The notes: generated by a model from the letters alone, not told the origin. Counted from the first letter of the stretch, positions 43,846 to 56,455 are shown. The stretch is 64,000 nt of DNA from Scalesia atractyloides (GCA_947069175.1 CAMTDV010000013.1:28647857-28711856), one strand, 5' to 3'. Translations and numbers: made by a program.

Positions 43846-46363
43846 TTTAATACTTGTTATCTCGTTCATTTCGAACCCGATGCACAATTCGCACATCTTC
43901 GCAATAAAACAATAATAATCTCACAAACCAACTAAATTCATACTCCTTACACAATCATACGTGTTTATACTATTGAATACTTGTTATGCTATGTCACCTA
44001 TGTGAACTCATACATGTTATACAACACTTACATGCTCAAACGTGATTTTTATTGTCGATCACCTAGATTTCTTTTTTCGCAAAACTCAAGTTGGAGAAAT
44101 GAGTCGAAGTCCAACTCCAACTCGACTATTTTCATAACAATAACTATATCAAAACTTATACCTAAACCTTTTATCATTGTTTAAATTTTTCTCATTTATG
44201 CACAAACCTCGAACCTTACTATTTTATCCAAACGATTTCTCACCCTACAACATATTTACATAAATTACATACACGAAACCCCTAATGACACTTTAAACCA
44301 CAATTTTTCAAAAACTTTATAAAATGCTACCCATCAACTTAGTCGGTCAAACGAAACTCTTGCCCTCGATTTTCACAACTCGTCTGAAACGCACTCGCTT
44401 TATACTACAATTCTAAAGCATTTTATTTCTAACAAAAAACCAACGAAAACTTTCTCTCACATACGTATAAGTACTTTGCTAAAATACTTTTCAAAATTTT
44501 AAGTTTTACATGAAAATTTTCAAAACACGACTTTTCTTGTATCAATAAGATAAAATAAAATAAAATAAATAAGCTCACTATTTTACAACCTTTTCAAAAT
44601 ACGTAAATCTAAATCTGAACACATGGGCAAGAAAATTTCATATGCGAATACAAATTTTAAAACAAAAGTAGCATTTCTTTTTACAAACCACATTTTACAT
44701 CAAAAATTAATACTTTTCTCAATATTCACCCGACATTCACAATTTTGGTCCTTCATTCCCGATAAACCCGACTTATTTTATTTCGACCAACTCAATGTTT
44801 TGACTCAAGCAACCATACACATGCATATCGCCTTACACGTTTCTGTTTACATTGTCAATATTACATGACAATATTACGCATGTCACCATTACACTTCGTA
44901 TTTTACACACTCACAACTTCATGCTTACTTATATACGCTAAATCCCATTTTATGCCACCTATATGCTCGATCCTACATGTTAATATTATACGTATTTGTC
45001 TTCAATCATACTCAAAATTTATGCATTTTCACTACTTGGTAGTCATACTTGAAATCTATAAGTAGGCATAACCGAGTGGTTTCGCCTACCTTCGACACAC
45101 TCATACATACATACAATCATGCTTACATACTTAATTTTTATACGCTATCTTACATACCCTTTGCATATTAGATGTAACCTGACCCGTACACTACTAGTAC
45201 AAACTATGTGGATCATGCACAAAACAAAATATTCGCAGGTGCACACGGGATTATATTTGGGAGGCGCATGAAAACCATAGTGGGTTCTACTATGTATCGC
45301 AACACAGAACGTAACATGACACCGAATAGCGAAACAATGTAACATGGTGTGAACATGGTGGATACGCCGCAGGTACTTCCTATATGTAAGTGTCCCTACC
45401 ATGTTACCAAACTTTCGTAATACGTGCCATGAGCAATTCGGTGTTTTCCTGGACCTTGTTAAATACATTTGATTCATAACAAACTTTGGTGACCCCACTT
45501 CGTAATGATTAGTACTCGATTACCCATGACAAAGCTTCATTCTCAAAATCATTAGCTTTAACCGCCACAACTATCACTAGCATCTCTCAACATTCCATGT
45601 CGCATTTTATCCGATATTCATACCATTTTTACCCCTGCATACACCTACCCAATCGTTCACTACCATACCACGATATTCCAATTTTCCCTTAACCCTTCAC
45701 CCAAACTTTATTTATAGTGACTAGCCTAAACTTTCAATCCATTTTTGTAAACGTCCCCACTGGCTCAATCTTGTCAAATGTTCCTTTTATTTTGAAACTA
45801 TCTTTCACTCTTATCTATGCGCAAACTTCAACTAGTCGGTCTATTACCGCTAAAACCTTTTAGAAACGTAAATATTTACCATCCTAGCTCTCTCCAATAA
45901 ACATTTTTCTACAACAAGTGATTTACTCATATGCCTTAGAACTGACAAAACTTTTCTTACAACTTATGGTGCAGACTGGCTCATTTTAATCAAAATACAT
46001 CCTTAGTCATACTAAAACCTTCCTCTTAGGTCAAACTCTTTTAAAATATTTCTTCCAATGAGTTGTCCAGACCCAGTCAAACTCACTTGCTTACACATAC
46101 ACATACACGTTTTACTTATTCTTATACACGTTTACGATTGGTGTCTCAAAAAAACCTTAGTCAAACAAATTACTTTCACGGAACCTACCATTTTTATCCT
46201 TCAAGATTTCGATACATATTGACACACTTATACATGAACTCTGCAAAAACTTTAAACTTCAAAATCTTGATTTTGGCCAAACATTTTCACCAAAATGATA
46301 TCTTTTCCAATGTCTTCATCTTGAATAAATTTCAGGGACGAAATTTCGTAAAGGAGGGGAGAC
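43846..46363 (+). mobile_element. Internal 3' part of gypsy element B (non-coding)
   Basis: 2.5 kb of pyrimidine-rich, ORF-poor sequence that ends in GGGACGAAATTTCGTAAAGGAGGGGAGAC, a chromovirus-style 3' end with purine tract, directly before LTR B. The short frames (43981, 44623, 44865, 45145, 46063) show no family features. The left limit is where Tat integrase stops. Confidence 0.6.
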
Positions 46364-47632
46364 TGTAACGCCTTGTTTTTTCGTACTTTCCTTAATTAGA
46401 AAGTATAATCGTATTTCTATTTATGGAAACTTGTATTCGTATTTCTTTTCCCAATTTTTAATCCGAGACTTGAATCGTAAATAAAAATTCATACTTGTTA
46501 TATATACATGTCTTACATGCCTTCAATCATTTAAACTGATACTTGTTATACGTGCAAAGACTCATACATTCACGCTCGATACTCAAATCATAATATATGC
46601 GTTATACATGTAAAAATGACAAGTTATAGCCTGAAATGAAAGATAAACTATGTTCAAGACTAAAAATGGCATAATCCGGAGAAAGTGGTTTCTAGCCCAT
46701 GGATTGGTCCAATTTGTGTGTTCTGCATTAAATGCACTCAACTAACAACCCCTCTCACCTCAACTATAAATACCCACCTCCTCCCACTCTCATTTCACAC
46801 CTCAAACACTTCTCTTTTTCTCTCTAAAGCTCTCTCTCCATCTGAAAGTTCCAGACTTTCAAAAGATAACTCGGTGCTCTATCTTCCAAACTCCCCCACA
46901 CTTTACGGAACTATCAAGTGGAAGCTTGCAAAATCGTGAGCACACTTGACCCATTTTCCCTTTTTACATAATTTGGGTTGTAACATGTTAACTTACAAAA
47001 ATACACGAATACATACACTTCATGCTTTATACACTCAATCCATCATACATGCTTATTGTTATGCTTAGGTACATGCTAAATTCATACATGCTTCTTGTCA
47101 TTAACTTAGCTAGCCCCAACTTAACATATATAGCGCTATAGGAGTAGCACACCCCCGTTGGGGTAACGTTAAGCTTTAAGTGATTCATTCTTAATTCATA
47201 CTTTAGTCTCGTTACTTCGTGAGACGAGGGACACGTTCATTCTTGTGGAAACTTGGGTTTGACAATTAGTATTGCATGCTAGCTTACCTTGTATACAATT
47301 GCCGTGTGGATTTGAGTAAATTATTTTATACTTATGCTATGTACTTAAACTTGTGTACTCGCCAATAATTTTTGTATTGAACTATACTTTTAACATGTTG
47401 CAGGTTAAAGATGTTGGATATGACGAATCTAGTAGGGACACCTTAGAAACGCCTCTAGAATGCTAGGTTTCTATGTTACAACTTTGTTGAATTTGTTGTA
47501 TTTGAATTATGTTGTATTTGACTTATGAAATGAAATCAAATTGATTTAAATATTGTCGCATATAGTGTTATGATGCCTTGAGCAATCTATTTGTCTCACT
47601 CTGATGTTTCCGCCATCGGTTGGGGTGTGACA
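46364..47632 (+). repeat. 3' LTR of gypsy element B
   Basis: 1269 bp, TGTAACGCC...GGGGTGTGACA. TATAAATA at 46765-46772 is followed by a pyrimidine-rich CTCCCACTCTC leader. No matching 5' LTR is in the window. The frame at 46685-46939 lies across the promoter and is not a gene. Confidence 0.8.
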
Positions 47633-49141
47633 TTAAATTATATTCAAGTTCCTTTATATCATAAATAAGTTATACGTTTCCCTTCGGTGCATAGTTTGGT
47701 CATAAAAGATAAATTTCACCTATAGTTGGGTATCTACTGAGATTATATCATAAATAAGTTATTTTTCCAGAATACTTATGGTTATAACATTAAATTATAC
47801 TCAAGTTCCTTTTATAAGGTATGAAATTACCGAAACGCCCTTATGAGGCATAGTTTCATTTTAAAAACCTTAACGAGCATATAAGTAGATATCCTACTGA
47901 TATTACAACTTATTTAAAATATAATGGCATATAGAACTTGTCCATGACTTATCCGGTTACCCGATATCGCTGATATGCGTACGGTTAAGTATATGTAACT
48001 AGTTTACGGAAATTAACCAAAACGGGTCTAACCTTGTCATTTAAGTCTCAAAATCTAGAATGTTTATAGTTTATCCATTTTATACAAGTCAAGATACTTG
48101 TTGGGTTAAACTACATTCTATCTGATCATCGTTTAATCTAGCATTATACGTTTTATTAAATACGCTAGTCGGTCCAAGTCTATGACTTAAACAAGACCGT
48201 TAGTATTTAATTGGTTAGCTTATGCCATAATCCAGACTAGAGACAATCCGGTAAATGCTATCTGCACTTAGTGCTTTTGTGTATGGCTGAGTTATTAAAA
48301 TCTTGGTGTAAACAAAGACTAGCTCAGGTAAATACTCTCGACTTATTTCCCTATACGGGCTTGGGTTACGGTAAACTATTACCGCTTGGTCGGAAATGGA
48401 TCAATCAAATGCTGGATTGTGGCTAGTAAATCCGCATATTCTGTTTTAATCAGTTTTGTTTGATAACTTAAATATCGGGGGTTAACTACCGTGTCCTGGA
48501 TATCTTCGGCTCATTACATTAGATAATGGCCACGACCTTAGCGCGGGTGTAGGCATACGCCGACAGACGCTCAAATGCAAATTACCCACAAAGTTGGGGA
48601 TAACTCTTTCGTGAGTTCGTAAGTGGAGTGTAGTTAATCATGTCTCAGTTTTCGCACTGGGCCCTGTATGTATGGACAAACATGTGAATCTATTAACAAG
48701 GTTGCAACGTCAACTTTCCCAAGTTATAAAAGATTTTGTGCTGATACGCACTTAAAACATATTTTTAAATGTTTTTAAAATGAGTCATTGGGTGTATTTA
48801 CCAGAGAAAGCTGACGTATTTTCAAAAGACTAAGCTTCAGGTACAATACGAAAATAGGCTGGAAGTGCTCGGTAGTGATAAGAGGATCTTGCAAATCCTA
48901 TATCTGCCCAAAGTCTGTTTTACATTCTTTCTTTTGTACAATTTATATTCCGCCTGTGGATCTTCTATTACGAGCCTGTATATTATTTTGTTTTTCGAAC
49001 ATTTGGTTTGTAATAGTAATTTAAATCCAAGACTTCTGTTGTGTTGTGTTTAATTTCTATGATGATATCAACTTACGTCACGATATTCCCCACCCGGGCC
49101 CACCGGTGTTTGGATTGGTTGTGGAAAGCCGGGGTGTGACA
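47633..49141 (+). repeat. Family A LTR fragment (3' part)
   Basis: Matches about 17470-18857 of the solo LTR A, ending GGGGTGTGACA at 49141. It has an extra duplicated block around 47640-47810 (CATAAATAAGTTAT twice). Its 5' part is missing where LTR B abuts it. The frame at 48865 is LTR sequence. Confidence 0.88.
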
Positions 49142-50235
49142 ATAGGATATCTTGTCTCCGGTCACTTAGCATTTTGGTAATGTAGTAGATTGGAGTTTGA
49201 ACTCCTACGCGCTCTACTAACAAGAATGAGCCCAGAGTGATATCTGATGTGGAAAGGTAAAGAATCAGTAGCTCGTTTTTTTTGCGGTGTTGTGAGCGTA
49301 GGCAGCTTAATCAAGCACTCATTCATTTGTGTGAAGGCTTTCTTCGCATCTGGAGTCCACTGAAACTTATTCTGCTTTACAATTCCGCAAAGTGCTGATG
49401 AATGGGATTGACTTCATCGCGTGGTTGCCAAGAACCTGTCAGCGCAGCCAATCGCCCCGCCAACCGTTGCATTTCTTTGATGGTCGAGGGGGAAGGCATA
49501 CGCTGAATCGCTTCCACTTTCTCGGAATTGACTTTGAAACGGTCCGCGTGATGATGAATCCCAAAATTTTGCCTTCTTCCATTCCAAACGAGCACTTACT
49601 AGGGTTCAGCTTCAGGCTTGCCTTGCGCAAGGATGCAAATGTTTTTTGAACGTTCCCAGCATCTCCTCCTCATCCGAGCTCATGATGACAAGGTCATCAA
49701 TGTACACTTCTACGGTTTCGCCAATATCGTCTCCGAAGACATGGTCCATTAAACATTGATAGGTGGCTCCTACGTTGCACAAACAGAAGGGCGTCTTTGT
49801 GTAACAAAAGATCCCTTGTCAGCGCGGAATGCGGTTTTGTCTTCGTCCTCTTTCTTCATTTTTATATGGTGGTAGCCTTTGTAGTATCAAGAAAGCATTT
49901 CCACCTGAATGAAGCGAGGGAGTCCACCTTTTTGTCGATTTCGGTAAGAGTAGCAGTCTTTGGGACATGGCAGTCAAGAAAGCATTTCCACCTGATGAAG
50001 CGAGGGAGTCCACCTTTTTGCCGATTTCAGCTAAAGAGTAGCAGTCTTTGGGACATACTTTGTTCATATCTTTGAAATCGACCCCATGCGCCAACTGCCG
50101 TTGTGCTTCTGGACCATGATTGGATTGGCTACCCATGTCTGGTAGCGTACTTCTCTGATGATACTGGCTTGGAGGAGCTCTGAAACTTGCTCGTTCAGTG
50201 CGCGAGTCTTTTCAGGACAAAAGCTGCGCTTTTTC
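49142..50235 (-). pseudogene. Tat-like reverse transcriptase and start of RNase H
   Basis: On the minus strand: L-N-E-Q-V-S-E-L-L-Q-A and V-A-N-P-I-M-V (50100-50230), V-D-F-K-D-M-N-K-V-C-P-K-D-C-Y, the catalytic Y-I-D-D-L-V-I-M-S (about 49690-49712, intact), L-N-P-S-K-C-S-F-G, L-A-G-R-L-A-A-L, and the RNase H start (G-V-Q-T-P-I-Y-Y) reaching 49142. An 87-bp tandem duplication at 49888-50057 and several frameshifts disrupt it. It copies element RNA into DNA in the particle; here dead. Confidence 0.88.
49888..50057. repeat. Tandem duplication within the RT
   Basis: CAAGAAAGCATTTCCACCTG starts at 49888 and again at 49975; units of 87 and about 83 bp differ at a few sites. It duplicates the finger segment C-Y-S-L-A-E-I-x-K-K-V-D-S-L and is not present in working RTs. 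Confidence 0.9.
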
Positions 50236-50995
50236 AGAACAATACTGAACTGAAGGGAATGTGTGCAGCGCGTGCTCAGTAATTTCCCTCAGTACCCCTG
50301 TCATATCAGCCGGCGACCAGGCAAAAATATTTACATTGCCGAACAAAAGTTGTTTTAACCGCGCCTTGACTGCAGGGGTCATGGCGGGTCCAACAGCACT
50401 GTTTACTCCGGGTACTTATTGTTTAGCACCCATTTCTTTGGCTCGCCATTGGATAATGACTTCGGAAGTTTCGTCGGTGGTTCCTCTTTGATGGACATGA
50501 TCTCCTTCATTGCGTACATGATGGCCACCCCAGTTTCTGTTGGAAAACCGCAGGCAGCATGAGGAGTGGAAGTGATCATGTTGAACTCTCTTTGGGTGCG
50601 CCAGCCGAGCAACACAACATGGCGCGATGTAGCAGACATGACCATGAAGTTGACTGAGACCGTGCGCGAGTGTCGCCCTATCGGAAAGACTTACCGGAAA
50701 TGAGATTTGGCCCAGTGAAAAGATAGCTTCATTGTAGAAACCAGTTAGTGGGAAGTCGACCGACTCCAAGCGCGCCTTTCTTCTGGGTCAAACTGTTGGA
50801 AGTATTGTTCAATATGATGTCCATAGATCTTCCTGGGTCTATGAACATGTAATCGGTGCGATAATGGCCAAAGATGCCAGTTATCACGACTAGGCGGTCC
50901 TCTTGCGGGCCCCCGGGAACTACGGGGAAGATGACTTGTTGCTCGAGCCAGTCAGGCGACAACTCTTCTGATGCCGCGCTTGCGCGACGGGCCAC
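50236..50995 (-). pseudogene. Tat-like protease region
   Basis: Minus-strand frames 50995-50729 and 50769-50416: P-V-V-P-G-G-P-Q-E-D, then I-D-P-G-R-S-M-D-I-I, the position of the active site (Tat proteases usually have D-G/P-G-S-S), then V-D-F-P-L-T-G-F, L-G-Q-I-S-F-P-V. Broken by shifts near 50750 and 50640. Confidence 0.75.
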
Positions 50996-52673
50996 CTTGG
51001 ATCATGTGAATAGATGCCTTCATCTTCTTGTTACTCAGGCCTTCTTTGCCCCGAGTAATCTGCTGCACCTCCTTGTGCACGTTTTGAAGTAAGTGGGTGA
51101 GCTTCCCACTTTTCAGCGCCTTATCATCTCCATCCGCAAGGAGATGCAGTTGTGGTTGTATGCCCTGATCCTTGTGATAATCGCAAAAAAAGGTTAGGGT
51201 CTTAGCCTTTTTTGTTACGCATCGGCGGTGGCTATTTGAATTTGTTATCTTCGGTGCTGAGCACCTCCGCCGGTGTCTTCGTAAGTGGCGTCCACTGACG
51301 ATCACGATTATCCTGCTTGATTGCTTTTTCGGTAGCAATCTTATTTATGGTCGCGCGTGCGTCGATTGGTGAGTAGGGGGTTTTGGCTTGGCTCCCTCCA
51401 ACTCTTTTTATTCTTCTTTCCAAAACTTTTGCTTATGTCTTGGGGACGGTATTGGGGTAGGGGAGGTTGCTGGAGTTTAGGTTGCGCTCTGTCTACGCAT
51501 AGACCTTTGCTGCTGCCATTAGTTTCTCCAACTTTTTGGAAGGCCATAGTTCCCGACAAGACTATGATCATCTTGTCGCAGCGGATAGCGTATTTAAACT
51601 GTGCACGAATCAGGTCTTCATGCACGTCTCCAATTGCAGTACCTCTTTATTGTAACGGGTGATGAAGTCTCAAGGCTTTCATCATCACGTTGCCAGATGT
51701 TCATGATGTCAGAGGAATCTCTGACGTACCGCCGTTGTTGGCTAAAATGCGTTGGAACTTGTCTTTGAGATCGTTCCATGACGTGATCTTACCCGTGGGC
51801 AAGTTATCAAACCATAGGCGCGCAGCGCCTGTAAGAGTTTGAACAAACAAGTGACACCACATGGGCAGTGTCCAGACTCCGATTAGACCTGCGCCTGTGA
51901 ACAGGCGCATGTGGTCATCTGGGTCTGTCAACCCATTAAACTTACCCACGCTAGAGGGTACTTTCGCGCGCTCCAGTGGTGCAAGCACAATCTCCTTTAT
52001 AAACTTTGAGTGTTCGGCTGCTTCAGCCGGCCTTTAGATCAGATTATAGTTGTACTCCGCCTCCGGGTTGTAACACCCCGTGGTGCAGACTTGTAAGCAA
52101 CATGATCTTTTGGTAGCCGGTGAAACAAACGGACGCTCTCACCCTCGCCATATGTTCGATCCTCCTCACGATGGGTGTCCCACCCCCTAGAAGACACGGG
52201 CCCAGCCGTGAGTGGATAGACGCTCGCCTATGAGTGTGAGACTCATGTTTAGGCAGCGATTGAGAATACTCTATTTCCCTGGTACGGAGGTGTGATGGAA
52301 TGCTCGCTCTCGCCTGCGAGTCAAAACTGAGTACTCGTGGTGCAGGCGAAGCATGCAGTGAGTAGTAGGTGGCTGCGCCGGTGCAACGAAAGCATTTGTT
52401 TGCGCACATTATTGCGCCAGCATTCAGGGCCGTTTGAGACTTGATCTACCAAAAAATCGAGTTTCATCAGAGGAAAAATAGATGTGATTGGTACACAGGG
52501 AGTCTCCATTTGAACTCCGGGAGTTACTGGGATGTTCACATGACCTGAGTCATGTGAACACCAGCATTTCCGGAAGACACTTCTTCCACTTGTCTGTCGG
52601 GTCGAGGGACATGAACTGGGTTCTTGCCCTCATCCCGAGGATCTCGTGGTGTGTTTAATGGAAAGTCAGCCAT
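50996..52673 (-). pseudogene. Tat-like gag
   Basis: Starts at ATG 52673 on the minus strand (M-A-D-F-P-L-N-T-P-R-D). The gag core is at 51988-51701 (K-F-N-G-L-T-D-P-D-D-H, W-C-H-L-F-V-Q-T, A-R-L-W-F-D). The C-terminal part (51625-50952) has a degraded finger F-C-D-Y-H-K-D-Q-G and A-L-K-S-G-K-L-T-H-L. Separated by several frameshifts; 52044-52530 between N-terminus and core is poorly preserved. Confidence 0.85.
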
Positions 52674-52734
52674 TTGAAAGTAAGGTTTGAGAAAAAATGA
52701 AATGAGAAAACGGAGGTAATGGTGAGTAAAAAAA

Positions 52735-52747
52735 CGGATGGCGCCAA
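52735..52747 (-). promoter_or_regulatory. Primer binding site of the Tat-like element
   Basis: The minus strand reads TTGGCGCCATCCG directly after the LTR end TCTCTTCA. TGGCGCC-type sites are common in Tat/Athila gypsy elements. Confidence 0.75.
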
Positions 52748-53857
52748 TGAAGAGACACCGGTTAACCATAATGAATATCCGGCATATTTGGGTCATACTC
52801 AATATTTCTGCATGAAAGGTTGTCTCTCGTTCGCTCTTCTAGGTGATCTAACTTCGAGTTATCTACAAAACTAGCAACGCCTTAGCCTCGACACGAGAGA
52901 AAGGGGGAGGGTTTTCTCCGTGACCACGCTCCGACGTGAGAATAAGTATTTGGTATTGCAAGCTAATTAGCAAGTGAGTAGTAATTAGTGAGTGAGCTAG
53001 AAAGCATGTCCATTACCTTGTGGTCTGATCCTTATTATATAGCCGAAGATAGGTGTGTTAGGAGATGTGCTGATGGGCCTTGGGCCTGGCCCAGATGACC
53101 AGGAATATCCGTTTTGTCTCCTCTGCATCGATCATTAATGATCTCTGGCAGGAGGTGTGCTTTGTCGCACGTTGAATGGAGCCACATGTCATGGTAGTTA
53201 TCCTGGTATCAGACCTGTAATCCGCCGAAAATGGAGAATGTGTGATAGTCACTGCGTGAGATTGGTTGGTGCACAGTCTGTCCTCTGCATTACTGTTCAT
53301 GCGCGCAGTCTGACACAGCCTGCGAGCGCAATTGGTACAGCTTTGCCACTTTGTACCCTTGTATGTAGTCAACGCCTCTTTGCGCTTTTCCCTTCCGTGT
53401 GGCTTTCATGCTTTTAGGCCAATGTAGGGTTGTAGGGATTAACTTTTTTGTTCTCAAGACTATGAGTTGCTCTCATGTTGGTCTTGGACTTGTGCAAGGT
53501 TTTAGGACTTCGCAGCTAGAGGGTTGTTTGATCCGCGTAGGGTCAAGGGACCTGCGCTTCTAGGTATAACTTGCCATTGCACCAAGTACGCAAGATTCGT
53601 TGTGCGACCTGCTAGTATTGAAGTTGTAGTACCATTACGCGTTGCGCGCAAGGATTGTCTATCAGCACAGGGTCAAGGGACCTGCATTTCCAGGTCTAAC
53701 TTACCGTTGCGCGGAGTGTGCAAGGTTCGTTGTGTGACCTGCTAGTTTCAAGAATGGCGCACCGTTGCGCGTTACGCGCAAGGTTATTCTTGTGATATGT
53801 TCATTGAGGGTATGGTTTCTTGCACAGGCGCAGAGTTTTTGGGACCATGCCCCTCCA
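52748..53857 (-). repeat. 5' LTR of the Tat-like element
   Basis: 1110 bp, TG...CA ends intact on the minus strand; partner of 19081-20188. Followed by GCATC at 53858-53862. Frames at 53058, 53157 and 53524 are LTR sequence. Confidence 0.9.
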
Positions 53858-54465
53858 GCATCCATCCATGTTACACTCCATTACGAGAAATGCTTAAAGC
53901 ATCCAGTTTGAAAGCTTAGAAAAACGTCTCCACGTCATCCCTGTCCTAGCTTTTCCCTCTTACAACTAAAAACATCTCTAAAACGCCCAAAAACATCTCG
54001 ATAAAGCCAAAACGTGCCCCCTCTCGCATAATATGTTTTGGGTGTTTTTGCATAAAAACTTTTTTCCCTCTCTCCTCCGTATTAGCCGCATCTTCACCAT
54101 CTCTCCTCCACATTAGCTCAAAAACTTTTTTCGGAATGATCTATGATATGGGATTGATTGCATACACTCTCTTTGTTTTTTTTTTTTTTTTTTTTTTTTT
54201 TGTCCTATGGTAGACATAACAAAAATATAAAAGAAAAGAAAGAGAGAAAAGTCGCAGGTACATGATCAATCATGAAGAATTACTAATACATATAGTTTCA
54301 TATTTTGATGTTAAATTTATCGGCATTTTGATTGTTTTTTCACCAAATTATGGTGTATGTTGCCATAACACTGTTGTTTCATTAATGAAGGCATAATTAT
54401 CTTTTGTTCCAGACGTAAAAGTGTTCCTACAACACAAATCATCATTAGCCTCGTTAATTAGGTCA
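53858..54465. other. Right flank of the nest, with a 26-base T run
   Basis: Starts with target duplication GCATC, then TTACACTCCATTACGAGAAATGCTTAAAGCATCC (near copy of the left flank). 54176-54201 is an uninterrupted run of 26 T followed by A-rich purine sequence. No ORF. The T run could be the 3' tail of a minus-strand LINE/SINE insertion, but no body was recognised. Confidence 0.6.
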
Positions 54466-54641
54466 AGGGGCGCAACATTGTGGGGGCGAGCGACCCTTTA
54501 AACTTTTCGCTCAGTAGTGAAGAGTATGTAGTTTCGTATAGAATTTTTTGGGTATATAAGTTCTTGACTCCCGGTTTTATAGAAAATTTTGAGTATATAC
54601 GTTCTCGAACCCCCGGTCGGAAATCTCAAGCTTCACCATTG
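54466..54641 (+). mobile_element. MITE, second copy
   Basis: AGGGGCGCAACATTG...GGAAATCTCAAGCTTCACCATT; about 75% identical by eye to the reverse complement of 9233-9420, sharing GAACTTTTCGCTCAG-like, TTTCGTATAGAA and GGGTATATA blocks. Flanks ATTAGGTCA / GTTCGGTCA agree at 7 of 9 bases, a possible old target duplication. Confidence 0.65.
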
Positions 54642-54927
54642 GTTCGGTCATGGGGTGTATCTTCACGCCCTTTAACTAAACATATGTGTCACAACACCCA
54701 CTTGACCCTCTTGACCTCACACCAACGAAATAGCTTAACCCCATTAATGTCCCTTAAATTAAAGACATATACATAGCATGTTATGTGTGTGTAAATTTCC
54801 CATGCTTGATTCTCTCTATATCACCTAGTTAACTTCTTAACAAGTGAAGCTTTTAATGTCCTTTAACACCGTCCAGGAGCGGTACGACAGGTGTTAACGG
54901 ATGCGAACTAGTATTAACACATATGGG
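54642..54927. other. Short stretch without a recognised gene
   Basis: AT-rich; nothing identified. Confidence 0.5.
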
Positions 54928-55479
54928 TGTTAGAGTATACCTGGCGACCTTATATCACGAAAGCATTGTGAGCCAAGTATAGCATATAGAGTAATAAAAG
55001 TGAAAACAATGCTTGATATGTAGTGTAATCGAGATTGACCTGGTGACCAAAGTGAATTGTAATACATATCAAACAAGTTAGGAGGTAGGGGAGTAACATT
55101 TGTTTGAGTTGTTAAATTCTAAGTATTCGGGGGTGGTCCAAAAGGGGCAACAGCAGGGTCCAAGGGACATAGCCCCTAGCTGGGGTCGAGTTAAAATATT
55201 AAGTTGTTTTTTTATCAAGCATGCCTTATAAATTAATTTTCCCTAAATTGGACTTATTTTAAGGGGCATTTTGGAGGTAATTTTTAATTTAAAATTATAA
55301 CATCCTTTAGGGATTACTAGGTTTTGCATCCCCAACTTCAAAATCCTTTTGGTTACACAATTTTGGTTCATACAAATTTCATAACACACAAATACTAAGT
55401 TCTAATTCTCAGTTTTGAGTTTTATCTGATTGGATATTTTGGGGAGAACCACTGAAATAATTCGATTTAAAGTGATTAC

Positions 55480-56455
55480 ATGCCTGTTAGATCATCTGTT
55501 GATTCCCCAATAAAGATCGAATTATTTTCTATTGGAGATGATGAACAAGCAATCAGTGAAGGATATGACGAGCAAATTTGATAAACTATAGAAATTTGAA
55601 GGGTAGGATTTCCGTCAATGGTAGAAGAAGAGCCTTTCTTGTTATTACCCTGAAAGTGGTGTACGTGTTGAGCACTCCCATACCAGAGATACTAGAATAT
55701 GACAATCTAAAACAAACCAGAGGCGCTCAAAATGGGAGAATGACAATCGCATCTGTCTTGGCCACATCTTAAACGGTATGTTCGATGTTTATCAAAACAT
55801 AGAAATTGCAAAATAATTGTAGGATACTTGGAATCCAAGTAATGGTAGAAGATTCTTCTAGTAAGAAGTTTCTTGTGAGTAATTTCAACAACTATAAGAT
55901 GGTTAATTCTAGGTCTGTCATTGATCAATATAATGAAATGTGACGATTTTGGGGCTGTTTGCACAACATGACATGAAGATGGATGGATCCATCTAGGTTT
56001 TAAGCATTATTGACAAATTGACTCCTTCCTAGAAAGATTTCAAACACAATTTGAAACATCATAAAGGAGAGTTAAGTTTGGTTGAACTTGGAAGTCATTT
56101 CAAAATTGAAGAGTCTTTGAGAGCACAAGAAAAGTGTTGATCAATAATGACAAGAAATAGTTTGACCGTCTTCTATGAACATGGTTAAAACAGGTGAATC
56201 ATGCAAGAGTAATAATAAGTTTAAAGGGAAGCAGAAGTTTCAAGGGAAAAACAATTGTGGTCCAAACAAGAAGCCGAATTATCCTAGCTGAAAGTGTGGT
56301 AAGCTGGGTTACTTTAAGAGTGTCTGTCAAGTGGTGAAAAACAACAACTCTGGTTCAAGGAACAAGTATGAGGTTGGTCCAACTGCGTCCAATGGCCCAG
56401 GCAAGCAACAAGGTCAAAATTTAGTAGAAATTAATAATTCAGTTTAGAATTATGT
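55480..56455 (+). pseudogene. Copia gag remnant
   Basis: A possible start is ATG 55483. Readable pieces include a degraded zinc knuckle at about 56280-56330 (x-K-C-G-K-L-G-Y-F-K-S-V-C, with the first Cys lost and a TGA in it). No frame is open for long. Confidence 0.55.

Larger units (their letters stand above)
19081..53857 (-). mobile_element. Tat-like Ty3/gypsy element, minus strand, host of a 35-kb nest
   Basis: The outer LTRs 19081-20188 and 52748-53857 are about 90% identical by eye. They are flanked by GCATC on both outer sides, and carry a polypurine tract next to the left LTR and a TGGCGCC-type primer site next to the right LTR, all on the minus strand. Between them, on the minus strand, are gag, protease, RT and integrase C-terminus of Tat type, and on the plus strand an extra spliced gene remnant between integrase and the 3' LTR, a position where Tat elements such as Retand and Ogre relatives carry extra ORFs. 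Inserts: Athila-like 20272-33643, gypsy C 37376-42240, B plus A fragments 43846-49141. A third, truncated LTR at 34326-34539 complicates the history. The coding part is heavily broken. Confidence 0.7.

Noticed and set aside
46685..46939. 84-codon frame
   Set aside because: Spans the promoter and leader of LTR B; Ser/Leu/Thr-rich low complexity.
49170..49215. T-arm-like GGAGTTTGAACTCC palindrome
   Set aside because: It lies in the RNase H coding sequence of the Tat element and reads G-V-Q-T-P-I-Y-Y there; chance palindrome.
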